Shown here piece by piece: positions 36,308-45,238 of a stretch of 64,000 nt of DNA. Source of the DNA: Caulobacteraceae bacterium (GTDB taxonomy: Bacteria > Pseudomonadota > Alphaproteobacteria > Caulobacterales > Caulobacteraceae); assembly GCA_947476325.1 (NCBI GenBank), contig CANJPZ010000006.1, positions 1 to 64,000 on the forward strand. The letters run 5' to 3'. The position numbers were made by a program, and so were the translations under genes. Position 1 is the first letter of the stretch. Each line of letters starts with the position of its first letter. Under the pieces are notes generated by a model. It worked only from the letters and a program-made list of their open reading frames with translations. It was not told the origin of the DNA and did no database searches.

Positions 36308-37353
36308 ATGCCCACAACGCCCAAGCCATCCAAAGGTTCATCCAGTCCCCCGGAGGGACAGGTTGGCCGCAATGCGCTTGTGGTGCTTGCGGTGGTTGTC
36401 GCAGGCGCGGCGCTGCACTGGATGGGCGATATCGTCACCCCGCTGGCCCTGGCGATCTTCCTGATGGTGATGATCGAAAGCTTCACCCGCTTTCTGCGCA
36501 ACCGTTTCAAATTCCTGCCCCCCTGGGCGACCCTGGCCATGGCGCCGGCGCTGCTGGTGGCCGCCTTTCTGATCAGCGCCATCATCATCTATGAGAACGC
36601 GGCCGGTTTTGGCGACCAGCTCAAGGGCTATGCCCCGCGCCTCAACGGTCTGATCTCCAGCCTGTTCTCCATGGCAGGACGGCGGCACCCGCCAACCGTG
36701 GATCAGCTGCTGAACCAGATGCATCCGGTCCAGTATCTCGGCCTTGCGGCCGTGGGATTTCGGGGCTTTGCCGCCAGCGCGGCTTTTGTGCTGATCTACC
36801 TGGGATTTCTGATCGCGGCGCGTGTGGTCTTCCAGCGCAAATGGGTGATCCTGTTTCCCAACCACGACGAACGCCGCCACGCCATGCTGGTGTTCGAGCA
36901 CATGCGGTTCGGCGTCGAGCGCTATTTGTGGACCCAGACTGTCGCCGGTCTGCTCATCGCCCTGGGCGGCTGGGCGGCTGGGCCGTCATGGCCCTGGTCG
37001 GCGCGGCCATGCCGCCGATCTTCGCTCTCGGTCAGTTCGAGAGCTACGCGCCGGCCATAGTGCTTCTGATCGCGCTCAATGCGATCCATTCGGCGGTCGG
37101 GACCCTGATCCTGCCGCGCATGCAGGGAAAGAGCCTCAACCTCGATCCCGTCGTTGTCCTGTTGTCCCTGGCCTTCTGGGGCAAGGTCTGGGGCCTGGCG
37201 GGGATGTTCCTGGCCACGCCTCTGACGGTTGCAGCCATGGTGGTGCTGGCCCAGTTCAAGGGCAGCCACTGGATTTCGGTGCTTTTATCAGGCGACGGCA
37301 ATCCGCTGAACGCAACCAAAGCCCAACAAAAACAGGCAATTAAGGAAAATTAG
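36308..37353 (+). pseudogene. AI-2E/PerM-type permease gene, disrupted
   Basis: The first part (ATG at 36308) encodes MPTTPKPSKG, then several hydrophobic segments typical of the AI-2E transporter family (NALVVLAVVVAGAALHW, LALAIFLMVMIE, the VLIYLGFLIAA region). The frame breaks after TQTVAGLLIALGGW and stops at 37060. The family C-terminus continues in another frame (WAVMALVG, IHSAVGTLILPRMQG, LAFWGKVWGLAGMFLATPLT). An 8-bp tandem duplication, GGGCGGCT twice at 36964-36979, exactly explains the shift. Between MALVG and PPIFAL about 30-40 residues usual for the family also seem to be missing. It is probably non-functional. Confidence 0.8.
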
Positions 37354-37524
37354 ACTCTTCGATCCAAAAAATTGTCTCGCCCCCTCTGGACAGCGGCGAA
37401 TGAGTTCCCATCTGTAATTCATCCGGGAAATGTCCCCCCGCTTCCCGGACCCCTCAGGGCGGCCCCTCTCTCTTTGCAGCCGCCCAATTTGGTCCCGCCT
37501 TACCTCCCCCCAAGGTGCGGGCCC

Positions 37525-37566
37525 GGCGCCGCCGGACACTCCCCCGTCCGGTGGTGCCTTTATTTT
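37525..37566 (+). terminator. Intrinsic terminator
   Basis: A 13-bp stem (37525-37537 with 37546-37558, two G-U pairs, all others Watson-Crick) has an 8-nt loop ACTCCCCC and is followed by TTTATTTT. In the plus direction it would end transcription coming from the broken permease gene. On the minus strand two A-C mismatches appear and no T tract follows, so it is directional. Confidence 0.75.
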
Positions 37567-38345
37567 GCGATCGCTTCCAGAGCCCTGCCGTACCAGTCGA
37601 CCGCCTGCTCGCGCAGGTCGGGCCGGAAGACGGCGCGCGGGTCATTTGCGCCATGATCATCGAAGGCGTGGGTGGCGTCCGGCAGGATCAGCCGGTCGAC
37701 GACAAGGCCTTGGTGTTCCAGATGGTCAAAGGCCGCCGGCGGGTGACGGGTCCCCACGACCTGGTCCTTGCCGCTCAGCAGGGCGAAGACCGGCAGATCG
37801 TGGTCCGGCCATCCGCGCCGGCGCGTCAGGGACGGAAAGCTGGCGTAAGGATAGATCAGGATCGCTCCGGCCAGTCCGTCCAGCGGCCGGGGCGGCAGGT
37901 CCGTCAGGCCGGTGTAGGCGGCCGCGTCGGTGCCCATGGCCAGGGCGTCCATGATCGTCCAGCCGCCGTGGCTCCAGCCGCAGGCCACGATGTGGCGGTG
38001 GTCCACCCAGCTCTGGTGACGCGCCCAGTCATAAAGCGCGAACAGGTCGGCGGCCCGTTCGGCGCCATGCAGCGCCAGCCCTGTGCAGACCGTCAGGCTG
38101 GCCGTGACCCGGCTCAGGCCGCGGGGCTTGAAGGAATCGATGGTCATGACCGCATAACCGGCCTGGACTGCCCGTTCGGCATAGACCGCCTGCAATGGAC
38201 GAAGGCCGCCACAACCGTGCATCTGCAGAACCAGCGGCCAGGGCCCGTCCCCTTCCGGCCGGCGAATGGTCGCGGCCGGCAACAGCCGTTCAGCCCACTG
38301 GCCTCGCGAGACGCGCGGCTTGATCCAGGGCGTCACAATCCTCAA
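37560..38345 (-). CDS. Dienelactone hydrolase-like alpha/beta hydrolase
   Basis: A 261-residue alpha/beta hydrolase. [10 protein letters not shown] gives the oxyanion region, CGWSHGG the nucleophile elbow with Ser, [10 protein letters not shown] the acid Asp, and [10 protein letters not shown] the catalytic His; together they form a full triad. The DLH-like class hydrolyses esters or lactones; the substrate is unknown. It overlaps the purH stop by 4 bp (ATGA) and so is translated with it. No signal peptide is evident, so it is cytoplasmic. Confidence 0.8.
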   Translation of the reverse strand: MRIVTPWIKPRVSRGQWAERLLPAATIRRPEGDGPWPLVLQMHGCGGLRPLQAVYAERAVQAGYAVMTIDSFKPRGLSRVTASLTVCTGLALHGAERAADLFALYDWARHQSWVDHRHIVACGWSHGGWTIMDALAMGTDAAAYTGLTDLPPRPLDGLAGAILIYPYASFPSLTRRRGWPDHDLPVFALLSGKDQVVGTRHPPAAFDHLEHQGLVVDRLILPDATHAFDDHGANDPRAVFRPDLREQAVDWYGRALEAIAK

Positions 38346-39934
38346 TGGCGGAACACGCGCACGCCGGTGAAGGCCATGGCGATGCCGGCCGCATCGGCGG
38401 CGGCGATAACTTCGTCGTCGCGGATTGAGCCGCCGGGCTGAATCACTGCCGTTGCTCCGGCTTCCGCCGCCTGGATCAGGCCGTCGACGAAGGGAAAGAA
38501 GGCCTCCGACGCACAGGCGCAGCCGGTCAGGTCCAGTTCAAAGTCTTTGGCGCGCAGGGCCGCAATCCGGGCCGAATCCTTGCGGTTCATCTGTCCCGCG
38601 CCGACGCCCAGGGTCTGGCCCGCCTTCGCATAGACGATGGCGTTGGACTTGACGTGTTTGGCGATGGTGAAGGCGAACAGCATATCGCGCACTTCTTCAT
38701 CGGTGGGCGCCCGTTTGGTGACGATTTTCAGATCGGCGGCAGTCAGGCGCGCATCGTCCCGGCTCTGCACCAGAAACCCGCCGGAGACCGACTTGAACGT
38801 CCAGCCCGGCGCCATCGGATCAGGCAAGCCGTCGGTAAGCAGCAGGCGCACATTTTTCTTGGCCGCGAACTGGGCGATGGCGTCATCGTCGGCGCCGGGG
38901 GCGATCACCACCTCGGTAAAGACCTTGAGGATTTCGCCTGCCGTCGCGGCATCCAGCCGCCGGTTGACCGCCACGATACCGCCAAACGCCGAGGTTGGAT
39001 CACAGGCCAGGGCCCGCGCGTAGGCGGTCTTCAGATCGCCGGCGAGGGCGACGCCGCAAGGATTGGCGTGCTTGATGATGGCGCAGGCCGGACCGGCCGC
39101 CGGATCGAACTCGGCGATCAGCTCAAAGGCTGCGTCGGTGTCGTTGATGTTGTTGTAGGACAATTCCTTGCCCTGCACCTGGTGGGCGGTGGCTACGCCG
39201 GTGCGCGGGTTTTCAAAGCGGTAGAACGCCGCCTTCTGGTGCGGGTTCTCGCCATAGCGCATGGTTTGGACCAGCGATCCGGCGATAGCCTTGCGGTCCG
39301 GGAAATCCTCGCCCAGGGTCTGGGCGAACCAGCCTGAAATCGCTGCGTCATAGGACGCCGTGCGAGCATAGGCCCGGGCGGCCAGGTCCTTGCGCAGGGA
39401 AAGATCGGTGCAACCGTCGACCTGGGCGGCGGCCAGCACCCGTTCGATGTCTTCAGGTCCCGTGCAAACACAGACATAGGCGTGGTTCTTGGCCGCCGAG
39501 CGGATCATGGCCGGTCCGCCGATGTCGATGTTCTCGACGCATTCATCGAAGCCCGCGCCCTTGGCGACCGTCGCCTCGAACGGATAGAGATTGACGTAAA
39601 CCAGATCGATCCCGCCGATGCCGTGTTCGGCCATCGCCGCCGCGTGATCGGGCGCGTCCCGATAGCCCAGGATGCCGCCGTGCACGGTGGGGTGCAGGGT
39701 CTTGACCCGTCCGTCCATCATCTCGGGAAAGCCCGTCAGGTCAGAGACATCCTTCACCGGCAGGCCGGCGTCGGCGATGGCCTTGCGGGTGCCGCCTGTC
39801 GAGACCAGCTCCACGCCCAGACCCACCAGGGTGCGGGCCGCCTCGATCAGGCCGGTCTTGTCCGAGACCGAGATCAGCGCGCGCTTCAGGGCAACGCGGT
39901 TCGGGGCGGCGGGGAACTGGGGCGCGGCGGGCAT
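38342..39934 (-). CDS. purH: Bifunctional AICAR transformylase / IMP cyclohydrolase
   Basis: A 530-residue enzyme that catalyses the last two steps of IMP synthesis. The N-terminal IMP cyclohydrolase (MGS-like) domain begins [18 protein letters not shown] and has [13 protein letters not shown] and [13 protein letters not shown]. The C-terminal AICAR transformylase has [13 protein letters not shown], the NPCGVA region and the final [10 protein letters not shown] with [12 protein letters not shown]. All parts are present. It is followed by a hydrolase at a 4-bp overlap. Confidence 0.96.
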   Translation of the reverse strand: MPAAPQFPAAPNRVALKRALISVSDKTGLIEAARTLVGLGVELVSTGGTRKAIADAGLPVKDVSDLTGFPEMMDGRVKTLHPTVHGGILGYRDAPDHAAAMAEHGIGGIDLVYVNLYPFEATVAKGAGFDECVENIDIGGPAMIRSAAKNHAYVCVCTGPEDIERVLAAAQVDGCTDLSLRKDLAARAYARTASYDAAISGWFAQTLGEDFPDRKAIAGSLVQTMRYGENPHQKAAFYRFENPRTGVATAHQVQGKELSYNNINDTDAAFELIAEFDPAAGPACAIIKHANPCGVALAGDLKTAYARALACDPTSAFGGIVAVNRRLDAATAGEILKVFTEVVIAPGADDDAIAQFAAKKNVRLLLTDGLPDPMAPGWTFKSVSGGFLVQSRDDARLTAADLKIVTKRAPTDEEVRDMLFAFTIAKHVKSNAIVYAKAGQTLGVGAGQMNRKDSARIAALRAKDFELDLTGCACASEAFFPFVDGLIQAAEAGATAVIQPGGSIRDDEVIAAADAAGIAMAFTGVRVFRH

Positions 39935-40090
39935 GGCGGTCTCCTGACAGGTTCGGGAAAATCGCCCAGGCGCGCGGCAAATCGGGCCCGCGCTCCCCGG
40001 TGGTTCGCCACCTCAGCGCCAGTTACGCGGACGGGCCGTGAATACGGCGCGGGCCAAGAGCGAGTCAACGGCAAGACCGGCGCCCGGCGA

Positions 40091-41056
40091 TCAGCCCTGG
40101 ACCGGCCCAGACGGTGGGGCGTTGGCGGGCAAGGGTTTGCGGGCCTTCAAGCCCGAGCGGACCAGCAAGGCTCCGGCCAGGACCAGGGGCGCAATGTAAT
40201 AGATCAGCCGGAAGCCTACGAAGGCCGCAGCCAGGGTCGGCCGAGACAGATTCGGCAACAGGGTCAGGACAACGCCCTCGAACACCCCGGCGCCGCCCGG
40301 CACGTGTGAAATGACACCCACGATCGCGCCGACCACATAGGTATTGGCAAAGGCCGCAGCGCCCACAAAGCCGGTGGGCAGCAGCACCCAGATGACCATT
40401 GCCGTGACGGCGTTGTCGACCAGCCCCAGTGCAATCTGGGCCAGGGCATAGCCGGGCGGCGGCAGGGAATAGAGCCGGCCCAGCAGCGTAACCTGTCCCC
40501 GCAGCCACAGGCAGGCGGCGATATAGACGACCGGCGTCGCCAGCAGCAGCATCGCCAGCCAGCGGATCAGTCCGGGGCTGAGATCAGCGCCGAATGAGCC
40601 GATGCTGGGTGAGACCAGAAGGGACAATCCCGCCAGGGTAACGATGCCCAGACCGAACGATACGCCGGCGAACAGACTGGTCTGGGCGATCTGCATCAGC
40701 GATGCGCCATGTGGATTGTACAGCCGCGCGCGAACCGCGCTGCCGGTCAGCAGGGAAAAGCCGACCGCATGGGCGAAGGCGTTGGCGCAGAACGCGCCAA
40801 GCAGAACCACGCGCAGCGGGACCTTTGCCCCGGCCCACAACAGTCCCATCCAGTCCATGGCCGCGAGCAGTCCGAAACTGAAAATCGTCAGGGCGCTCGC
40901 CGCCGCGATGCGCCATGCCCCCCAGGCCTGGATTTCGGCCATCACCACAGCCGGGCTCAGGTTGCGGAATTCGCGCCACAGCACCCACCCGGCCAGACCC
41001 AGCAAGACTATGGGCAGCAGGCGCGACGTCCATCGCCTCGCTGTCTCGATCATCAC
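40091..41056 (-). CDS. Flippase-like membrane protein (LPG_synthase_TM/UPF0104 family)
   Basis: A 321-residue integral membrane protein with about eight hydrophobic segments. It shows the family features NAFAHAVGFSLLTGSAVRARLY and VGVISHVPGGAGVFEGVVL. The family includes the membrane half of lysylphosphatidylglycerol synthase (MprF) and probable lipid or glycolipid flippases. The soluble aminoacyl-transfer domain of MprF is absent. It begins directly after the heparinase-like gene and precedes purH on the same strand. The substrate is unknown. Confidence 0.78.
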   Translation of the reverse strand: MMIETARRWTSRLLPIVLLGLAGWVLWREFRNLSPAVVMAEIQAWGAWRIAAASALTIFSFGLLAAMDWMGLLWAGAKVPLRVVLLGAFCANAFAHAVGFSLLTGSAVRARLYNPHGASLMQIAQTSLFAGVSFGLGIVTLAGLSLLVSPSIGSFGADLSPGLIRWLAMLLLATPVVYIAACLWLRGQVTLLGRLYSLPPPGYALAQIALGLVDNAVTAMVIWVLLPTGFVGAAAFANTYVVGAIVGVISHVPGGAGVFEGVVLTLLPNLSRPTLAAAFVGFRLIYYIAPLVLAGALLVRSGLKARKPLPANAPPSGPVQG

Positions 41057-42790
41057 CTAGTCGCCCCGCGTCATGGCGGCCAGTTTCCAGCGGATCTTGC
41101 CGCCTTCGCCGCACGGGATGTGGCTGCGCAGCACGACCTGGGTCGAGCGTTTCGGCTGGCCGTTCTCATAGTGCACCGAGTGCTCGATGGAGACGTCCTG
41201 GGCGTCGTTCCTCAGCCACCAGCCGGACGTCGTCGGTCCCTGCAGCAGCACGCTCTTGCGGTCCCGCGCCAGGGACGCCTTAACGCTGGGGTGCAGGTGG
41301 AAGCGCACCGCCACCGGGGCCATGCGCGTCGAGGCTGACGGAACCGGCGGGACAAGGCGGTCTTCGCCGCGCAATTCGTCCGAGCCGCGATCCAGATATA
41401 ACAGCCGCTCGTGCCGCACGCCCCAGGCCGCTTCCCAGCCGTCGTGGGCGAGCTCCAGCCAGGCGCCTTGCGGGTTTTCCTGACGTCGCGCCGTCACCCG
41501 GGTCGGGCCGCCCTTCAGGCGGGCGCCGAACTGCTTGCCGATCTTGCCCCGCGCCAGCACGCCGCACGAGCCTTCGCCGACGCTCAAGGTCGAGCCGGCG
41601 CTGGTCAGGCGCATGGCCTCCGGACCATTGCCCCCCGGCGACCAGCCGCAGTTGGTGATCAGACGGTCGCGGCCGCAGAACACCTCGATCGCCGCCGGCT
41701 GGGCGCAGGCCGCTTCGCTCCAGGCGCCGGCCGCAGGGGCCGCGGCGTCAACCATGACGGTCAGCATGGCGCCGGTCAGTTTTTCGTACCCCGCATGAGG
41801 CAGCGAGATCTGCTGGCTGATGCTCACCAGATCACTGGCCTCGCGCGCAGCGGCCACGTGCGCCGGATCGCCCGCCTCGCCGCCCTGGAAACAGGCCAGC
41901 CGCCCGTCCGGCAGGCCCAGCACCCGCAGACTGGCGCCTAGCCGGTCCAGCGCCCGGCTCATCTCTTCGGGCGCAGGCCGGCCGCGCTTGGACAGTCCGT
42001 CTTCCAGCGTCAGCAGATCAAGCAACAGAGACAGGCCCGCCTCGGGTGATCGCGTCGCGTGGCCGCCGTCGGCCAGCACCGTGTGGGGCAGGGCCGCGTT
42101 CAGCCGGGCAAGGCTCGCATCCATCAGCCTGTCGCCGGCCTGTCCGGCCAGGGCCGTGCCGGCGCAGGCCGCCGCACAGGCGTGTTCGGCCGCATGGGCC
42201 GGGCCGTCGGCGATAGTCAACAGGTGCCGGGCCTGCCGCGCCACGACGTCCAGCAGGCGGGCTTTCTCCAGGTCCGAGGCGTGAGCAGCCAGGGTGCGCA
42301 GGGCGCAGGCCAGGTTGATCACCCGCCGCTCCAGGAGGGGAGCGTTCCACGAAAAGCTGTTCCAGCCGCCGAACACGCGCGCCCAGCTCAGCACATGGCG
42401 CAGCGCCTCGCGCTCGCCGGTCTCGCCGGTGGCCATCAGGTCGCCCAGCCAGTTCATGCGGTGCAGGGCCTCGGCGAACGGGCGGCTGGGATTGGGCTGA
42501 TCGAACGGCTCGCCGCCTGCGCCCACCGGCAGCGTATTGTCGGCCAGGGAAAACACCCCGCCGGCGATGGCCTGTCCGCGTTTCAGGTCGGCGGGTCGGG
42601 GATTGCGCGGCGCGGCGGCGACATCGTCCGGCTTTTTGCCGCGCAACATGAACAGGTGAAACGGCGAGCCGAACCATTCGGCCTGGCCATAGCGGTGCAG
42701 AACCCGGCCCAGATCTTCAAGTCGCGTGCGAAAGGCTTCGGCCGCGGCGCGCGAGTTTTCGGGCGGTCCCGCCTTGGGCGCCTGCATCAC
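41057..42790 (-). CDS. Heparinase II/III-family protein
   Basis: A 577-residue protein with an N-terminal alpha-helical toroid-like part ([11 protein letters not shown] near 130, [21 protein letters not shown] near 165) and a C-terminal heparinase II/III-like beta domain (about 360-560, with [18 protein letters not shown] and [14 protein letters not shown]). The family are polysaccharide lyases acting on uronic acid polymers. No clear signal peptide is visible, so location is uncertain. The order rsmB, rpe, heparinase, purH is compact, and the gene overlaps rpe by 4 bp. Confidence 0.8.
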   Translation of the reverse strand: MMQAPKAGPPENSRAAAEAFRTRLEDLGRVLHRYGQAEWFGSPFHLFMLRGKKPDDVAAAPRNPRPADLKRGQAIAGGVFSLADNTLPVGAGGEPFDQPNPSRPFAEALHRMNWLGDLMATGETGEREALRHVLSWARVFGGWNSFSWNAPLLERRVINLACALRTLAAHASDLEKARLLDVVARQARHLLTIADGPAHAAEHACAAACAGTALAGQAGDRLMDASLARLNAALPHTVLADGGHATRSPEAGLSLLLDLLTLEDGLSKRGRPAPEEMSRALDRLGASLRVLGLPDGRLACFQGGEAGDPAHVAAAREASDLVSISQQISLPHAGYEKLTGAMLTVMVDAAAPAAGAWSEAACAQPAAIEVFCGRDRLITNCGWSPGGNGPEAMRLTSAGSTLSVGEGSCGVLARGKIGKQFGARLKGGPTRVTARRQENPQGAWLELAHDGWEAAWGVRHERLLYLDRGSDELRGEDRLVPPVPSASTRMAPVAVRFHLHPSVKASLARDRKSVLLQGPTTSGWWLRNDAQDVSIEHSVHYENGQPKRSTQVVLRSHIPCGEGGKIRWKLAAMTRGD

Positions 42791-43449
42791 GCGCCTCGCA
42801 GGGCGCGGATATTCTGAGCGTAAGCGGCCTCTCCGCCGCGGAAAACCGCCGTGCCGGCGACCAGGGCGGTCGCGCCTGCCGAGATGCAGGACGCTGAATT
42901 GCCGGGCGTCACCCCGCCGTCGACTTCCAGAACGATGTCACGTCCGCTGGCGTCGATGCGCTTGCGCAAAGCCTCGATCTTCTTCAGCTGCGAGGTGATG
43001 AAGCTTTGGCCGCCAAAGCCCGGATTGACCGACATCACCAGGATCAGGTCGATGTCGTCGATGACGTGATCAACCAAATCAACAGGCGTGGCGGGGTTCA
43101 GAACCACGCCCGGTTTGCAGCCCAGCTCGCGGATCCGCGAGAGCGTGCGATGCAGGTGCGGCCCGGCCTCGGGGTGAACGCTGATCCAGTTGGCCCCGGC
43201 GGCGGCGAAGGCCTCCAGATGCAGGTCGACCGGCGAGATCATCAGGTGCACGTCGAAGGGCAGGGTGGTGTGCGGCCTCAGGGCTTTGACCACATCGGGC
43301 CCGATGGTGATGTTCGGCACAAAGTGGCCGTCCATGACGTCGATATGCACCCAGTCGGCCCCGGCCTTCTGGAGCGCGCGCACTTCCTCGCCAAGCCGGG
43401 AAAAGTCCGACGCCAGGATCGACGGGGCGATGATCGTGGGCTTGCTCAT
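42787..43449 (-). CDS. rpe: Ribulose-phosphate 3-epimerase
   Basis: A 220-residue TIM-barrel enzyme that interconverts ribulose 5-phosphate and xylulose 5-phosphate. The ATG at 43449 gives the family start [20 protein letters not shown]. Motifs are [14 protein letters not shown] (metal His/Asp), [19 protein letters not shown] and [11 protein letters not shown]. The 396-bp region upstream is non-coding and contains the CTGAC array. Confidence 0.95.
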   Translation of the reverse strand: MSKPTIIAPSILASDFSRLGEEVRALQKAGADWVHIDVMDGHFVPNITIGPDVVKALRPHTTLPFDVHLMISPVDLHLEAFAAAGANWISVHPEAGPHLHRTLSRIRELGCKPGVVLNPATPVDLVDHVIDDIDLILVMSVNPGFGGQSFITSQLKKIEALRKRIDASGRDIVLEVDGGVTPGNSASCISAGATALVAGTAVFRGGEAAYAQNIRALRGA

Positions 43450-43609
43450 CCGTCCATGGCTTACCCGTTCGACTCGGGGGCGCGCAAGCGTCAGGGGCAA
43501 ATTCAATCCAGTCGAGCTCGCCCGTATGACCAAACCCTGCTTGCCGCCGGCGCCTTGCCGGGGTCAGGCTTTTCCGGCCATGCCCCTGCCATTTCCCATC
43601 CGACTCGCG

Positions 43610-43708
43610 CTGACAGCGCGGCACGCAAATCTGACCCGGGCGTCATGGGGCCTGACTCGTGCTGACGGCGAACTGACAGATGCTGTCAGGGCCTGTCTTG
43701 AATCTGAC
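43610..43708 (+). repeat. Six helically phased CTGAC pentamers
   Basis: CTGAC occurs on the plus strand at 43610, 43631, 43652, 43662, 43673 and 43704. The spacings are 21, 21, 10, 11 and 31 bp, all close to multiples of one DNA turn, so the copies lie on one face of the helix. A 13-mer GACTCGYGCTGAC is repeated at 43602 and 43654. This looks like a protein-binding array upstream of rpe; the binding protein is unknown. Confidence 0.6.
43673..43689. promoter_or_regulatory. Interrupted palindrome in the rpe upstream region
   Basis: CTGACAG and CTGTCAG flank the three bases ATG, a perfect 7-bp inverted repeat. It coincides with one of the phased CTGAC copies, as expected for a dimeric repressor or activator site. 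No regulator can be named. Confidence 0.5.
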
Positions 43709-43820
43709 GTTGTCCGATTTCGCGAAAATTCTCTATTATCAATTAAAACAAAAGATTACGCATATTCCGGCGCAACAGGCCTGCGCTCAAACGCGAAAAA
43801 AGCTGTTATTGCTGTCAAAT

Positions 43821-43839
43821 CGCCGGACAGGGGCCGGCG
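43821..43839 (-). terminator. Weak terminator-like hairpin after rsmB
   Basis: A perfect 6-bp stem CGCCGG/CCGGCG with a 7-nt loop lies 7-25 bp beyond the rsmB stop. In the minus direction it is followed by ATTT and about 20 bases later by a run of six T. It is a plausible but weak terminator. Confidence 0.4.
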
Positions 43840-43845
43840 GCCAGA

Positions 43846-45126
43846 TCAACCCTGGCTACGCTTGAAACGTACGACAAAAAATCCATCCATGCCGCCCTCC
43901 ATGTGGTGGGGCAGGATTCGCAAGGATCCGTCGGGGCGCACACTGGCCGCCGGCGCGCCGCCTTCGCTGGGGGATACAGGCTCAAGCTGGAAGTCCGGAT
44001 GGTATTTCAGGAAGTTTTCGACATGGGCCTCGCCCTCTTCAGGCTCCAGCGAACAGACGCAATAGACCAGCCTGCCGCCGGGTGCGGCCCGGCGGGCGGC
44101 GGCGTGCAGCATGCGGGCCTGGACCATGGCCAGCTTGGCGATCTCGGGCGGGCGGACCAGCCACAGAACCTCGGGCTGGCGGCGGAAGGTGCCGGTCGCC
44201 GAACAGGGCGCGTCCAGCAGCAAGGCGTCGAACGTGCGCTCATCGGCCCAGGTCTCGGCGGGCTCGGCGATGACCTCGGCGTGCAGTTGCGTCCGCGCCA
44301 GGTTCTCCCTCAGCCGGCGCAGGCGCGACGCCGAGCGGTCAAGGGCGGTCACCGTTCCGCCCATGGCGGCCAGTTGCAGGGTCTTGCCGCCGGGCGCGGC
44401 GCACAGATCGAGCGCCGTCTGGCCGGGCTTGATGTTCAACAGCCGCGCGGGGATGGCGGCGGCGGCGTCCTGCACCCACCACTGGCCCTCGGGATAGCCG
44501 GGCCAAAGCGTTATGTCGCCGCGCAGCTGGCTGCGCAGGGTTCCGCCCGGCAGGGCGCCCGCCTCCAGCGTCTGCGCCAGGGCGGCGGCATCAGCGGAGT
44601 CTTTCAGGCTGAGATCGGTCAGGGCCTCATCGGCGATGGCGCCGGCGATCGCGGCGGCGTCGGCCGCGCCAAAGGCCGCGCGCCAGCGGGCCAGCAACCA
44701 GTCGGGGGCCAGGTCCTCGTCGCGCAGCACCGGGGGCTCGCGCAGCAGGCCGCGCAGCACGGCGTTGATCAGACCCTTGAAGGGCCGGGTGGGTTGTTCG
44801 GCCTGAGCCAGATCGAGGGTGGTGGCGACGGCGGCGTGGTCGGCGACGTCCGTGAACAGGGCCTGGGCCAGACCAATCCGCATCAGGGCCATGACGGGCG
44901 CCGGCGGCGGCGAGGCCAGCCGCGAGGCCAGGACCCGCTCGATCTGCCCCCAATGGCGCAAGGTGGTCATGGCCAGATTGCGGGCAAAGGCGCGGTCACG
45001 CCCCTCAAGGCCGGCAAGGGCGCCGCCCATGGTCTCATCCAGTCCCCCGCGGCGGGCCATTGCGCCCTCGATCAGGGTCAGGGCGCCGCGCCGGGCGGCC
45101 AGGCCATCGTCGGAAGCTGCGGTCAT
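43846..45126 (-). CDS. rsmB: 16S rRNA (cytosine-967-C5)-methyltransferase
   Basis: A 426-residue protein from the ATG at 45126. A NusB-like N-terminal domain comes first, then a Fmu-type SAM domain with LDLCAAPGGKTLQLA, LLLDAPCSATGTFRR (catalytic Cys) and VYCVCSLEPEEGEAH (second Cys). It methylates C967 of 16S rRNA. The frame is open 48 codons further, but that leader is Arg/His-rich and non-conserved. It is divergent from the hybrid kinase gene. Confidence 0.92.
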   Translation of the reverse strand: MTAASDDGLAARRGALTLIEGAMARRGGLDETMGGALAGLEGRDRAFARNLAMTTLRHWGQIERVLASRLASPPPAPVMALMRIGLAQALFTDVADHAAVATTLDLAQAEQPTRPFKGLINAVLRGLLREPPVLRDEDLAPDWLLARWRAAFGAADAAAIAGAIADEALTDLSLKDSADAAALAQTLEAGALPGGTLRSQLRGDITLWPGYPEGQWWVQDAAAAIPARLLNIKPGQTALDLCAAPGGKTLQLAAMGGTVTALDRSASRLRRLRENLARTQLHAEVIAEPAETWADERTFDALLLDAPCSATGTFRRQPEVLWLVRPPEIAKLAMVQARMLHAAARRAAPGGRLVYCVCSLEPEEGEAHVENFLKYHPDFQLEPVSPSEGGAPAASVRPDGSLRILPHHMEGGMDGFFVVRFKRSQG

Positions 45127-45238
45127 GACATGGCCGTGCCTGTCCCGTCCGGCAAAGGCAAGACCCAAGGATGGGTGAGCCGATGGCTGGACACACCTCC
45201 GCCGCGACATATGGTGGCGCCTGCGCCGAGGTATTGCA

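Larger units (their letters stand above)
43450..43845. other. Non-coding region upstream of rpe
   Basis: This gap contains no convincing gene. It holds the CTGAC cluster (43610-43708), a 17-bp interrupted palindrome (43673-43689), a TTTCGCGAAA palindrome (43718-43727), an AT-rich stretch (43728-43765) that may hold a promoter, and a weak terminator-like hairpin near 43821. A 61-codon frame at 43680 is probably spurious. Confidence 0.75.

Noticed and set aside
36257-37060. A complete 267-residue permease
   Set aside because: The last 30 residues are frameshifted and Arg/Ser/Pro-rich; the true C-terminus is in another frame.
43680-43865. 61-codon open frame in the rpe-rsmB gap
   Set aside because: Composition is irregular, there is no good ribosome binding site, and the frame runs into the rsmB 3' end on the other strand.
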